DNA from: Saccharopolyspora soli
GTDB taxonomy: Bacteria > Actinomycetota > Actinomycetes > Mycobacteriales > Pseudonocardiaceae
Assembly (NCBI RefSeq): GCF_022678645.1
Contig: NZ_JALBWV010000014.1
Span: 1 to 64,000, forward strand
Direction of reading: 5' to 3'
Length of the DNA stretch: 64,000 bases
The position numbers and the translations under genes were made by a program. Positions 34,715 through 42,894 of this stretch are shown one piece after another. Within the stretch, counting starts at the first letter, position 1. Each line of letters begins with the position of its first letter. The notes under the pieces were generated by a model. The model made no database searches. It saw nothing but the letters and a program-made list of their open reading frames with translations, and was not told the origin of the DNA.

Positions 34715-36808
34715 TCACCGGCGCGCAGCCGGGACCGGGCCGATCCGGCCGTGGCGCTCCAGCTTCTGCCACGGCAACCGCGCCCCGGCCAACGCGGTGA
34801 TCACCGACTGCACCACGATCATGTACATCAACTGCCGGTACACGATCTGCTGCAACGGCAACGTCAGCAGCGGCCGCAACCGCTCGCCATCCAGCCGGAA
34901 GGCGATCACGCCGGGCACCGCCTGCAACACCAGGAATCCCAGCCAGGTCGCGGCGACCGTCGCAGCGTCCTCGGTGAACAGCGCGAAGAACGCGGTCACG
35001 TCGACCACCGGTGCGATCACCTGCAACAGCACCTGGAAGACCAGCAGGTAGGGCAGGCCGAGCCGACCGAGCCGACCGGCCGCGCCGCGCTCGACGACCG
35101 AATGCCGGTGCTTCCAGGCGGCCTGCAACGTGCCGTAGCACCACCGGTAGCGCTGCTTCCACAGCTGGCCGTAGGTGGTGGGCGCCTCGGTCCACGAGAT
35201 CGCCTGCTCCTCGTAGACCACCCGCCAGCCGTCCCGTTCCAGCGCCATGGTCAGGTCGGTGTCCTCGGCGAGCGTGTCATCGCTGACCCCACCGATCCGT
35301 TCGATCGCCGACCGCCGGAAAGCACCGAGCGCACCGGGCACGGTCGGCGTGCAGTGCAGCAGGTCGTAGATGCGGCGATCCAGGTTGAACCCGATCACGT
35401 ACTCGATGTGCTGCCAGCGGGCGAGCAGGCTGCGGCGGTTGCCGACCTTGACGTTGCCGGACACCGCGCCGATCAGCGGATCGGTGAAGTGCGCGACGAG
35501 GTGCCCTACCGCATCGGGTTCGAGCACCGTGTCACCGTCCACCATGACCAGCAGCTCCGAGTTCGCCGCCGCCATGCCGGTGTTGAGCGCTGCCGCCTTG
35601 CCCGCGTTCGGCTGCCGGATCAGGCGAACGTGCGCGAACCGCTGCTGCAACCGTTCGACGATCTCGGCGGTCCGATCCGTGGAGCCGTCGTCGACCACGA
35701 TCACTTCCACCGGGTGTTCGGAGGTGAGGATCGACCGCACCGTGCTCGCGATACCGGCTTCCTCGTTGTAGGCCGGGACGATCACGCCGACGCGCTGGCT
35801 GATCTGCCACGGCGCCTGCCACCTGCGCGTCCGCCGCACGTGCAGCGGCGCGACCAGCAGCACGAACACGAGGCGCAGCGTGGCGAGTGCGGTCGCCACC
35901 CAGAGCAGCACCCGCAGTGCGTCGCTCAGCCAGGCCGACAGTTGGACGGCGGCGACGAACAGCGTGCCGCCGACGCGGTCGATGATCCGAGCCTCGTTCA
36001 TCGTCGCGGGCAGCTGGAACGTGCTGCCGACCGAGCCGACCCGCCACCCGCCGCGCTGCAAGTCGGGCAACAGCCGGTCCAGTGCCTCGACGGTGCCCGG
36101 ACCTGCGGTGTCGTGCATCAGCAGCACCGCGCCCCGGCCGTCGCGCGGTGTCGAGTTCGCCAGCACGGCGTCGACACCGGGCTGCCGCCAGTCCTGCGAG
36201 TCCAGGTCGGCCAGCACCACCTGGCGACCGTGGTTGCCGATCCGCAGCACCGCCTTCCACGCCGCGTAGTCCAGCGATCCGGTGGTCGTCTCCGGCGGCT
36301 GGACGAGGTTGGTGGTGATCCCGGCGGCTCCGGCCAGCGCGAGATCGGTCGCCTGCAGTTCCAACCGCACCCGCAGGTCGCCAGCCTGTCGCAGATCGGC
36401 TCGGGTCAAGGTGCGGTTGCCGATCTCGTGCCCGGCCTCGACGATCCGGCGGATGAGTTCCGGGTGCTTGGCGGCCTGCGCGCCGGTGACGAAGAACGTG
36501 GCGCGCACCCCGTGCCTGGCCAGCGCGTCCAGCACCGCAGGTGTCCATTGTGGATCCGGTCCGTCGGCGAAGGTCAGCGCCAGGCTGCGGGGTGGTGGGT
36601 GCTGCACCGTCGGTTCGCGCGGATCGATCACCGATCCGCCGGAGAACGCGGACTGCGGGACGAACTGCCTGGTCCCGCTCGGCGTGCTGGGCACGTCCGC
36701 GCGCAGCAGCGCGTCCAGCGAGAGCAGGCTGCACAGCGCGAGCAGCACCAAGCCGAGCAGCAACCAGTGCGCTCGGGGAGTTCGGGGAATCGGAGAGCGG
36801 CGTGGCAA
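34715..36808 (-). CDS. Polysaccharide deacetylase-like / GT2 glycosyltransferase fusion
   Basis: A 697-residue membrane protein. After an N-terminal helix (residues 14-33), residues 70-270 form a carbohydrate-esterase-4 domain whose motif 1 reads TFADGP instead of TFDDGP (Ala81) and whose motif 2 reads GNRTLTRADL, so both metal-binding His are Arg (132, 136). It is therefore probably not a working deacetylase. After another helix comes a processive GT2 domain (VIVPAYNEE, VDDGSTD, MVDGDT, EDTDLT, QRYRW) and three or four C-terminal helices, as in chitin and hyaluronan synthases. It likely makes and extrudes an N-acetylhexosamine polymer. A small membrane gene lies 15 bases upstream and an LCP gene diverges. 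Confidence 0.87.
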   Translation of the reverse strand: MPRRSPIPRTPRAHWLLLGLVLLALCSLLSLDALLRADVPSTPSGTRQFVPQSAFSGGSVIDPREPTVQHPPPRSLALTFADGPDPQWTPAVLDALARHGVRATFFVTGAQAAKHPELIRRIVEAGHEIGNRTLTRADLRQAGDLRVRLELQATDLALAGAAGITTNLVQPPETTTGSLDYAAWKAVLRIGNHGRQVVLADLDSQDWRQPGVDAVLANSTPRDGRGAVLLMHDTAGPGTVEALDRLLPDLQRGGWRVGSVGSTFQLPATMNEARIIDRVGGTLFVAAVQLSAWLSDALRVLLWVATALATLRLVFVLLVAPLHVRRTRRWQAPWQISQRVGVIVPAYNEEAGIASTVRSILTSEHPVEVIVVDDGSTDRTAEIVERLQQRFAHVRLIRQPNAGKAAALNTGMAAANSELLVMVDGDTVLEPDAVGHLVAHFTDPLIGAVSGNVKVGNRRSLLARWQHIEYVIGFNLDRRIYDLLHCTPTVPGALGAFRRSAIERIGGVSDDTLAEDTDLTMALERDGWRVVYEEQAISWTEAPTTYGQLWKQRYRWCYGTLQAAWKHRHSVVERGAAGRLGRLGLPYLLVFQVLLQVIAPVVDVTAFFALFTEDAATVAATWLGFLVLQAVPGVIAFRLDGERLRPLLTLPLQQIVYRQLMYMIVVQSVITALAGARLPWQKLERHGRIGPVPAARR

Positions 36809-36823
36809 AGCGTTCCTGCCTGG

Positions 36824-37180
36824 TCAGGGATTCGGGCTCGCATTCGGGGTGGCGGGCAGCGGTGGGGCCGGGGCGCGGGAGTTGAGCATCGCGGCGGCGA
36901 GGAACAGCCCGAGGCAGGCGAGCACGATGCTGGCGGCCAGGGCGAACCGCCGGAAAACGCGGCGGCGACGCCCGCTGCGGTCGACGAAGATCGGATCCGC
37001 GGGGTAGCGCATCCGCCGAAGCCGCCGATCAGGAGTGACGCTGAGGGCGACCGCCCCGCGCCGCCCGGTTCGTCCGCCGCGTCCGGTGTGGACGACCAGT
37101 CCGGAGCCGGCGCGGCGTCGGTGTCTGGCGTGGACTTCTTTCGAGCCGCTACGGGGTCGCTGGCGGTCTCGACTAGACAT
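36824..37180 (-). CDS. Small basic membrane protein upstream of the GT2 fusion
   Basis: A 118-residue protein not recognised as a named family. Residues 1-75 are very rich in Arg (cytoplasmic), residues 78-98 form one hydrophobic helix (ALAASIVLACLGLFLAAAML) and a short Pro/Ala tail would be outside. ATG 37180 has GGAG five bases upstream. It ends 15 bases before the glycosyltransferase and is probably its operon partner, perhaps an assembly factor. Confidence 0.65.
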   Translation of the reverse strand: MSSRDRQRPRSGSKEVHARHRRRAGSGLVVHTGRGGRTGRRGAVALSVTPDRRLRRMRYPADPIFVDRSGRRRRVFRRFALAASIVLACLGLFLAAAMLNSRAPAPPLPATPNASPNP

Positions 37181-37319
37181 CACTACTCCGGTTGTCGTCG
37201 GTCACTCGAACAGTTGGGGTCGAGGCACAGTACGATAACGTTACGGTCACTTCGGTCCAAGGCGCGCTGGTGTCGGGGGTGCGTGCGAGTCACCTGATCG
37301 CAGGGAGTGAACACAGCCA

Positions 37320-38297
37320 GTGAGAACTTTCTGGCGGCGTACCACCCGGCTGCTGGCGCTGCTCCTCGCCACTGTGCTCGTGCTGGTCGTGGGTACGGCG
37401 CTGTACCTGGACTTCGCGTTGGGCAGAGTGCCCGCGTTCACCGACTACGGCGGTCGGGTCGAGGCGGCCCGCGGCACGAACTGGCTGCTGGTCGGCTCGG
37501 ACAGCCGAGCAGGGCTTTCCGCGCAGCAGGAACAGGAATTGGTCACCGGCGACGCCGCGGACGCGGCCGGAGCGCGCACGGATACCGTGATGCTGCTGCA
37601 CATCCCGGCCGGTCCGGGCGCTCCGACGCTGGTCAGCATGCCGCGCGACTCGCTGGTGCCGATCTACGGCTATGGCCGCAACAAGCTCAACGCGTCCTAC
37701 TCCTTCGGCGGTCCGACGCTGCTGTCCCGCACGGTCGAGGAGGCGACCGGCTTGCACATCGACCACTACCTGGAGATCGGACTCGGCGGTTTCGCCGGGG
37801 TGGTCGACGCGGTCGGCGGCGTGCGGATGTGCCTGCCGCAGGCGATCCACGACCCGAAGATCAACCTCACCCTGCCGCCCGGCTGCCAGCAGTTGACCGG
37901 CGCGCAGGCGCTCGGCTTCGTGCGCACCCGCGCCTTCGAGCGCGGTGATCTCGAACGCGCGGAACACCAGCGGGAGTTCCTGACCGCACTCGTGCACAAG
38001 GCGGCCAGCCGGGAGGTGCTGTTCAACCCGCTGCGCTCGGTGCCCATGACGTGGCGATTCGCCGCCGCCGTAACGGTTTCCGACCAAGACCACCTCGACG
38101 ACCTCGGGAGGCTCGGCCTCCAGGCGAGCAGCGTGGGGGAGGGATTGGTCACGGCCACGGTGCCGACCAGCGGTGGCACCGACGTGCCCGGTGTGGGCGA
38201 GGCCCTGCTGTGGGACGAGGCGAAGGCGGCGGAACTGTTCACCGCCCTCAAGCAGGACCGGCCGATCCCCAGGGAAGCGATCACCAACACTCCGTGA
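37320..38297 (+). CDS. LCP (LytR-CpsA-Psr) family protein
   Basis: A 325-residue extracytoplasmic phosphotransferase that attaches glycopolymers from lipid carriers to peptidoglycan. One N-terminal membrane anchor (residues 9-31) is followed by the LCP domain: LLVGSDSRAGL, ARTDTVMLLHI, SMPRDSLVPI, NKLNASYSFGG and LGFVRTRAFERGDLERAEHQ, which supply the conserved Arg and Asp residues for pyrophosphate binding. The GTG start has GGGAG about 12 bases upstream. It diverges from the glycosyltransferase pair, so it may anchor the polymer that they make. Confidence 0.92.
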   Translation: MRTFWRRTTRLLALLLATVLVLVVGTALYLDFALGRVPAFTDYGGRVEAARGTNWLLVGSDSRAGLSAQQEQELVTGDAADAAGARTDTVMLLHIPAGPGAPTLVSMPRDSLVPIYGYGRNKLNASYSFGGPTLLSRTVEEATGLHIDHYLEIGLGGFAGVVDAVGGVRMCLPQAIHDPKINLTLPPGCQQLTGAQALGFVRTRAFERGDLERAEHQREFLTALVHKAASREVLFNPLRSVPMTWRFAAAVTVSDQDHLDDLGRLGLQASSVGEGLVTATVPTSGGTDVPGVGEALLWDEAKAAELFTALKQDRPIPREAITNTP

Positions 38298-38365
38298 TCG
38301 GTCCGAAGTGGACTCCCGCGCTCACCGTGCGCAACACCAGTGGTGCTCCGCCGTCCGGGACGGCC

Positions 38366-38420
38366 GAAATTTCGCGAGAAATCGCGAAGTCCTGGGGAGA
38401 TGAATTTCTCGTGAAACTGC
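38366..38420. repeat. Paired TTTCGCGAGAAAT inverted repeat
   Basis: One copy of the TTTCGCGAGAAAT palindrome is followed about 30 bases later by its partly inverted form TTTCTCGTGAAA. It lies between the LCP and cupin genes. The core is shared with 7577-7600 and 15807-15830, each after the last gene of a transcription unit. Confidence 0.5.
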
Positions 38421-38476
38421 GTCACGGGTGGGAAACGTGCTCGGCGATGTCGCCGCGGTCCGGTCGTGCCCGGTTA

Positions 38477-38521
38477 TGCACTGCACGGTGTAGTTGAGTT
38501 GTTGCACTGATCGGTGTAGTT
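38477..38521. promoter_or_regulatory. Two tandem operator-like repeats upstream of the cupin/TetR pair
   Basis: TGCACTG--CGGTGTAGTT occurs twice with a 26-bp period (38477-38495 and 38503-38521). The first copy is nearly palindromic (ACTGCAC-G-GTGTAGT, one mismatch). They lie 38-82 bp before the cupin start and are plausible sites for the TetR regulator encoded next to it. Confidence 0.5.
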
Positions 38522-38558
38522 TTCGGGTCGCGAACCACCGAGGGCCAAGGAGGCTGTC

Positions 38559-39092
38559 ATGTCCTATCCGCCCGACCGGTACCACGGCGAGACTGGCGAG
38601 ATCAGCGCGTCCTTCCGGGCGGCCGACGCCGCCCCCGAGCTGGTGAACCCGTCCGGCACCAAGACCTACTACCTGGCCACCGGGCAGCCCACCGGGCGGG
38701 AGCACGACATCGCCACCGACGGCGAGTTCGGGCTCTACCACGTGGTGGACCTGGCACCGGGAGCCGGGACGGGAACCCACTTCCACCGGTCGATGTCCGA
38801 GTCGTTCTTCGTCACCGACGGATCGCTGCGGGTGTACGACGGAATGCGGTGGCGCGACGCGACCAAGGGTGACTTCCTGCACGTCCCGGCGGGCGGGCTG
38901 CACTCGTTCTACAACGAGTCCGGCGCGCCGACGTCGTTCCTGATGCTGTTCGCCCCCGGCGCGCCGCGCGAGGAGTACTTCGAGGGTGTCGGGCGCATCG
39001 CGGCGATGGGAGAAGCGGCGCGCGAGGAGTTCTTCATCGCGCACGACAGCTACTTCACCGACCTCCACGTCGGCCCCAAGGCGGGTGACTAG
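38559..39092 (+). CDS. Cupin-domain protein
   Basis: A 177-residue single cupin. The two metal motifs are THFHRSMSESFFV (His, His, Glu) and PAGGLHSFYN (His). Function is unknown; such small cupins are often dioxygenases, isomerases or sugar-binding sensors. ATG 38559 has AAGGAGG six bases upstream. A TetR regulator follows after 74 bases in the same direction, and repeats resembling TetR sites precede the gene, so expression probably responds to a small ligand. Confidence 0.82.
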   Translation: MSYPPDRYHGETGEISASFRAADAAPELVNPSGTKTYYLATGQPTGREHDIATDGEFGLYHVVDLAPGAGTGTHFHRSMSESFFVTDGSLRVYDGMRWRDATKGDFLHVPAGGLHSFYNESGAPTSFLMLFAPGAPREEYFEGVGRIAAMGEAAREEFFIAHDSYFTDLHVGPKAGD

Positions 39093-39166
39093 AAGTTCGC
39101 GCGAGACCGCTACGCAAACCACTCCGCGCATCCTCCAAGCAGTGCGGGCCTGGGAAGGAGGCTTTG

Positions 39167-39820
39167 GTGTCACCGACCGGTCGGCCGGAGAAGCGCCGAG
39201 CCATCGAACGCGCCGCGCGCAAGGTGTTCGGGCGCGACGGGTACACCCGCGCCAGCGTGGACGCGATCGCCGCCGAAGCGCAGGTGTCCAAGCGCACCAT
39301 CTACAACCACTTCACCGACAAGGAGCAGTTGTTCCTGTCGGTGGCGCTGGACGGCGCGCAGGAGGTCACCGACGCCATCGCGCGACAGATGGAGCTGCAC
39401 CTGCGCAAGATCGTGGACCTGGAGGAGGACCTGGTCGCCTTCAGCCGGGACCGGGTCGCCACCGTCACCCAGTTCCCCGACCACTTCGCGCTGGTCCGCG
39501 CGCTGGAGGCGGAGGTGACCCGGATTCCACCGCCGGTGCTGGAGAAATGGCTGGCGGCGGGCCCGCAGTCGGCGCACCTGCGGCTCGCTCCTTACCTCCG
39601 TGGCCTGGCTGATCGCGGCCTGCTCGCCATCGATGACGCCGAGCAGGCCGCGCAGCACCTGAACCTGCTCACCGTGACCTCGGTGCTCCAGCGGACCTTC
39701 TACGGTTCGATCCCGATGCCCGCCGAAGAAGCGGACGAGATCATCACCAGCGGAGTGCGGGCTTTCCTGCGGCTTTACGCGCCGACCGGGCAGCGTTCAG
39801 GTCTCGTCGACCGGCAGTGA
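39167..39820 (+). CDS. TetR/AcrR-family transcriptional regulator
   Basis: A 217-residue regulator with an N-terminal TetR helix-turn-helix ([41 protein letters not shown]) and an all-helical ligand domain of the AcrR C-terminal type. GTG 39167 is chosen over the adjacent TTG because AAGGAGG ends five bases before it. Its 3' end overlaps that of the convergent amidase gene by 24 bases. The likely targets are the upstream cupin gene and itself. Confidence 0.9.
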   Translation: MSPTGRPEKRRAIERAARKVFGRDGYTRASVDAIAAEAQVSKRTIYNHFTDKEQLFLSVALDGAQEVTDAIARQMELHLRKIVDLEEDLVAFSRDRVATVTQFPDHFALVRALEAEVTRIPPPVLEKWLAAGPQSAHLRLAPYLRGLADRGLLAIDDAEQAAQHLNLLTVTSVLQRTFYGSIPMPAEEADEIITSGVRAFLRLYAPTGQRSGLVDRQ

Positions 39821-40825
39821 GCCGACCTGGCAGTCCGCGACGCCGATGGTGTCGCGGGTGATCTCCTCGACGTTCTTCCGCGCGCGCTCGGGATCGGTCA
39901 CCCACATCCGGTAGAAGTCGAACGGGCAGTCCGCAACGCCCTTGTCGCCGTCCCCCGCGGCGTGCACGCCGGAATATCCGCGATGCAGCAGCTTGAAGAG
40001 GTGGTTCTGGGACTGGTCGTGGCGGCGCGCGTCGCGGATCGCCGACAGCGACAGCTGCGCGTACTGGATGCCGTACTCCTCCTCGCCGGTCTCGCCGAGC
40101 GTGCGGCCGTCGAAGCCGATGATCGAGGAGTGGCCGAAGTACGAGTAGACGCCGTCGAAACCAGCGGCGTTGGCGACCGCGACGTAGCAGTTGTTCGCCC
40201 AGGCCATCGCCTTGGCCATCAGCACCTGCTGGTCCTTCGCCGGGTACATGTAGCCCTGGCAGCGCACCACGAGCTCGGCGCCCTTCATCGTGCAGTCCCG
40301 CCAGATCTCCGGGTAGTTGCCGTCATCGCAGATGATCAGGGAGATCTTCATGCCCTTGGGGCCGTCGGTGACGTAGGTGGTATCGCCCGGGTACCAGCCC
40401 TCGATCGGGCACCACGGCAGGATCTTGCGGTACTTCTGCACGATCTCGCCCTGGTCGTTGATCAGCACCAGCGTGTTGTACGGCGGCTTGTTCGGGTGGT
40501 CCTCGTGTCGTTCGCCGGTGATGGAGAACACGCCCCAGGTCCGGGCCTGTCGACAGGCGGCGGCGAAGATCTCGGTTTCCTCGCCGGGAATCGTCGCCGC
40601 GGTAGCGAACATCTCGTCCGGGTCGTACATGATGCCCTGCGTCGAGTACTCCGGGAACACGACCAGGTCCATGCCGGGCAGACCGGTCTTCATGCCGACC
40701 ACCATGTCGGCGATCTGCCGCGCGTTGGCGAGGACTTCGGCCTTGGTGTGCAGGCGCGGCATCTTGTAGTTGACCACCGCGACGCCGACGGTATCCGGAC
40801 TGGCGGAGATGTCCCCGTGTCGCAT
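39797..40825 (-). CDS. amiE: Aliphatic amidase
   Basis: A nitrilase-superfamily enzyme of 342 residues that hydrolyses short aliphatic amides such as acetamide to the acid and ammonia. It is very close to Pseudomonas aeruginosa AmiE from its first residues ([20 protein letters not shown]) onward. The catalytic set is Glu in VVFPEYST, Lys in QKYRKILPW, and Cys in [22 protein letters not shown] lies seven bases before ATG 40825. It follows an AmiC-like gene in the same direction, with a 175-bp gap that probably has its own promoter. Confidence 0.95.
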   Translation of the reverse strand: MRHGDISASPDTVGVAVVNYKMPRLHTKAEVLANARQIADMVVGMKTGLPGMDLVVFPEYSTQGIMYDPDEMFATAATIPGEETEIFAAACRQARTWGVFSITGERHEDHPNKPPYNTLVLINDQGEIVQKYRKILPWCPIEGWYPGDTTYVTDGPKGMKISLIICDDGNYPEIWRDCTMKGAELVVRCQGYMYPAKDQQVLMAKAMAWANNCYVAVANAAGFDGVYSYFGHSSIIGFDGRTLGETGEEEYGIQYAQLSLSAIRDARRHDQSQNHLFKLLHRGYSGVHAAGDGDKGVADCPFDFYRMWVTDPERARKNVEEITRDTIGVADCQVGSLPVDET

Positions 40826-40870
40826 TGGTTTGCCTCCTCGATCGACCTGGTCCCGCTGGGTGACCAGATG

Positions 40871-40903
40871 ATTCCTGATGGAATTATTTCGAATGAAAAT
40901 AAG
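40871..40903 (-). promoter_or_regulatory. AT-rich regulatory element upstream of amiE
   Basis: An AT-rich stretch, unusual for this genome, holds two inverted repeats: ATTCC-TGAT-GGAAT (40871-40884) and TTATTT/AAATAA arms (40885-40903). It ends 46 bp before the amiE start. It could contain the -10 region and an operator; the binding protein is unknown. Confidence 0.45.
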
Positions 40904-41000
40904 TGCGGGTGCCGAGGACGTCAACCCGTGGTCCGGCGTCCACGAGGCGTCGCGGCCGTGCGGTCAGCCGTCAGGTCTCCCACCCAAACCGGCCCACCGG

Positions 41001-42077
41001 TCAAAGCCGGGTGATGACGTCGAAGTCGTAGCCGTCGGCCACGGCCAGGTGGACGTGTTGGGTCGCTTGGTGGCCGTGGAATTCGACGGTGCCGCGTGGT
41101 CCTCGGTACGCGGTGCCGTCGATCGCGGCGTTGAACTCCGCCAGTCCCGGCGTACCCGCCCGGCGGGCGAGTTTCGCCAACGTGCGCAGGCCCTCGTAGC
41201 AGGACTCAGCCGCATTGTTCAGCGGCGGTGCGCTCGGCCCGTGCAGCCGGACGTACGAGCCGAGCAGGTCCATCGCGTCCGCGGTGGCCAGCGATCGGAA
41301 ATACCCCGCCGCGACGAACAGGTTCCGCGTGGCTTCCGCGCCGCTGGCGAGGAGCATGCTTTCTTCCATCAGCGGGCTGAAGCGCACCAGCCGGTCGTGC
41401 AAGCCCTGCGCGGCGAAGGCGCGGTTGAACCGCACCGCGTCCTGGCCGACGAGCAGCATCAGCACCCCGTCGCACGGCGCCGCTGCCACCTGCCGGGTCA
41501 CCCGCCGCATGTCGCCGGAGCCCAGTCCGACGAACGTCTCGCCGACGATCCGCAGGTCCAGTTCACGGGCGAAGTCGCGGACGGCCGCGGTCGAACCGTG
41601 CGGCCACACGTAGTCGTCACCGACCACGAACCAGCGTCGGACACCGACGTGGTCGCGCAGCCATCGCAGGGCTGGGGCGATCTGGAAACGCGGTGTCTCG
41701 CCGGAGCAGAAGATGCCGGGGCGCCGCTCGCCGCCTTCGTACAGCGAGGTGTAGACGTACGGCACGCGGTCGGCGACCACCGGGGCGATCGCGTGCCGCA
41801 CCGAGGAGATGTGCCAGCCGCTGACCGCGTCGATCGAGCCGTCGGCGACTAGCCGCCGGACCTCGTCGGCGACCTCGTGCGGCGGCGCGCCGCCGTCGAC
41901 GACCTGCACGGTCACCTCGCGCCCGAGGACGCCGCCGCGCTCGTTGATCTCGTGCACCGCGAGTTCGGTGATCGCTTCGCAGGACGGGCCGAACAGCCCG
42001 GCCGGTCCCCGCAGCGGAATCACCATGGCCACGCGCCACCGCGCGGCGCGTTCGCGGACCGCTGAGCCGAATGCCAT
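41001..42077 (-). CDS. AmiC-like amide-binding protein
   Basis: A 358-residue periplasmic-binding-protein fold (type 1, branched-chain amino acid-like): VAMVIPLRGPAGLFGPSCEA, NERGGVLGREV, then the second lobe around WFVVGDDYVWPHGS. There is no signal peptide or lipobox, so it is probably cytoplasmic like AmiC of Pseudomonas, which senses amides and controls the antiterminator AmiR. No AmiR (ANTAR) gene is present here. ATG 42077 has GGAG five bases upstream. It may sense amides for amiE control through another partner, perhaps the divergent MarR. Confidence 0.8.
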   Translation of the reverse strand: MAFGSAVRERAARWRVAMVIPLRGPAGLFGPSCEAITELAVHEINERGGVLGREVTVQVVDGGAPPHEVADEVRRLVADGSIDAVSGWHISSVRHAIAPVVADRVPYVYTSLYEGGERRPGIFCSGETPRFQIAPALRWLRDHVGVRRWFVVGDDYVWPHGSTAAVRDFARELDLRIVGETFVGLGSGDMRRVTRQVAAAPCDGVLMLLVGQDAVRFNRAFAAQGLHDRLVRFSPLMEESMLLASGAEATRNLFVAAGYFRSLATADAMDLLGSYVRLHGPSAPPLNNAAESCYEGLRTLAKLARRAGTPGLAEFNAAIDGTAYRGPRGTVEFHGHQATQHVHLAVADGYDFDVITRL

Positions 42078-42102
42078 GCGGTCTCCGAAACACCAAGAAC
42101 GC

Positions 42103-42120
42103 CCGATTGCTTCCAATCGG
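42103..42120 (-). promoter_or_regulatory. Hairpin or operator in the amiC leader
   Basis: CCGATTG-cttc-CAATCGG is a perfect 7-bp inverted repeat 26 bases before the amiC-like start, bordered by an AT-rich AAAATTTTTG run. It may be an operator for the divergent MarR or a leader hairpin. Confidence 0.45.
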
Positions 42121-42234
42121 AAAATTTTTGAAACGGACCCGGTTGTGTTGCGTTGGCCACGAAGCGGCTGCTCCGCTTAGCGGACCAGGATTTACGATTC
42201 GGGCAGGGTTGCGCAAGCGTGAGGATCGAAGAGC

Positions 42235-42657
42235 ATGGCAGCAGGCAACGTCGCCGCAGGTCCGGCGCTGACCCGCACGCTGGCTCGGGCGGCCCGCGCG
42301 GTGACCGCGAGCGTCGAGCAGGTGCTCAAGCCGGAGGGACTGACCTTCGAACAGTGGCTGGTGGTGGAAACCCTGGCTGCGGAGGGAAGTCTGGCGATGG
42401 CCGACCTCGCGGAGCGCACCATGACGACCGGACCGACGCTGACCCGCCTGGTGGACCGGCTGGTCACAACCGCGCTGCTGTACCGCGAGGTGGACCCGGC
42501 GGACCGCCGCAAGATCCTGGTCTACCTGAGCCGCCGAGGCCAAACGACGCACCGCCGGATCGCCCCGAAGGTCACCGAAGTCGAACGAAGCCTCCTAGTC
42601 GACCTCAAACGCTCCGGAGACATCCTCGAAGCCCTGGAGAACCTGGCCGAACGCTGA
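42235..42657 (+). CDS. MarR-family transcriptional regulator
   Basis: A 140-residue winged-helix regulator with FEQWLVVETLAAEG, the recognition segment MADLAERTMTTGPTLTRLVDRLV and a wing YREVDPADRRKILVYLSRRG. It diverges from the AmiC-like gene with 157 bp between starts, the usual layout for a MarR protein controlling its neighbour. Downstream lies the homopolymer tract. Confidence 0.88.
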   Translation: MAAGNVAAGPALTRTLARAARAVTASVEQVLKPEGLTFEQWLVVETLAAEGSLAMADLAERTMTTGPTLTRLVDRLVTTALLYREVDPADRRKILVYLSRRGQTTHRRIAPKVTEVERSLLVDLKRSGDILEALENLAER

Positions 42658-42726
42658 CCCGACCTGCCCGCAGCGCCCCTCCAATCCCACCGCCACCACC
42701 GGGGGAACGGCGGGCACGCACCGGGT

Positions 42727-42894
<168 letters not shown>

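Noticed and set aside
34631..37297. Long plus-strand open frame opposite the glycosyltransferase
   Set aside because: It is an antisense shadow of a gene with intact GT2 motifs.
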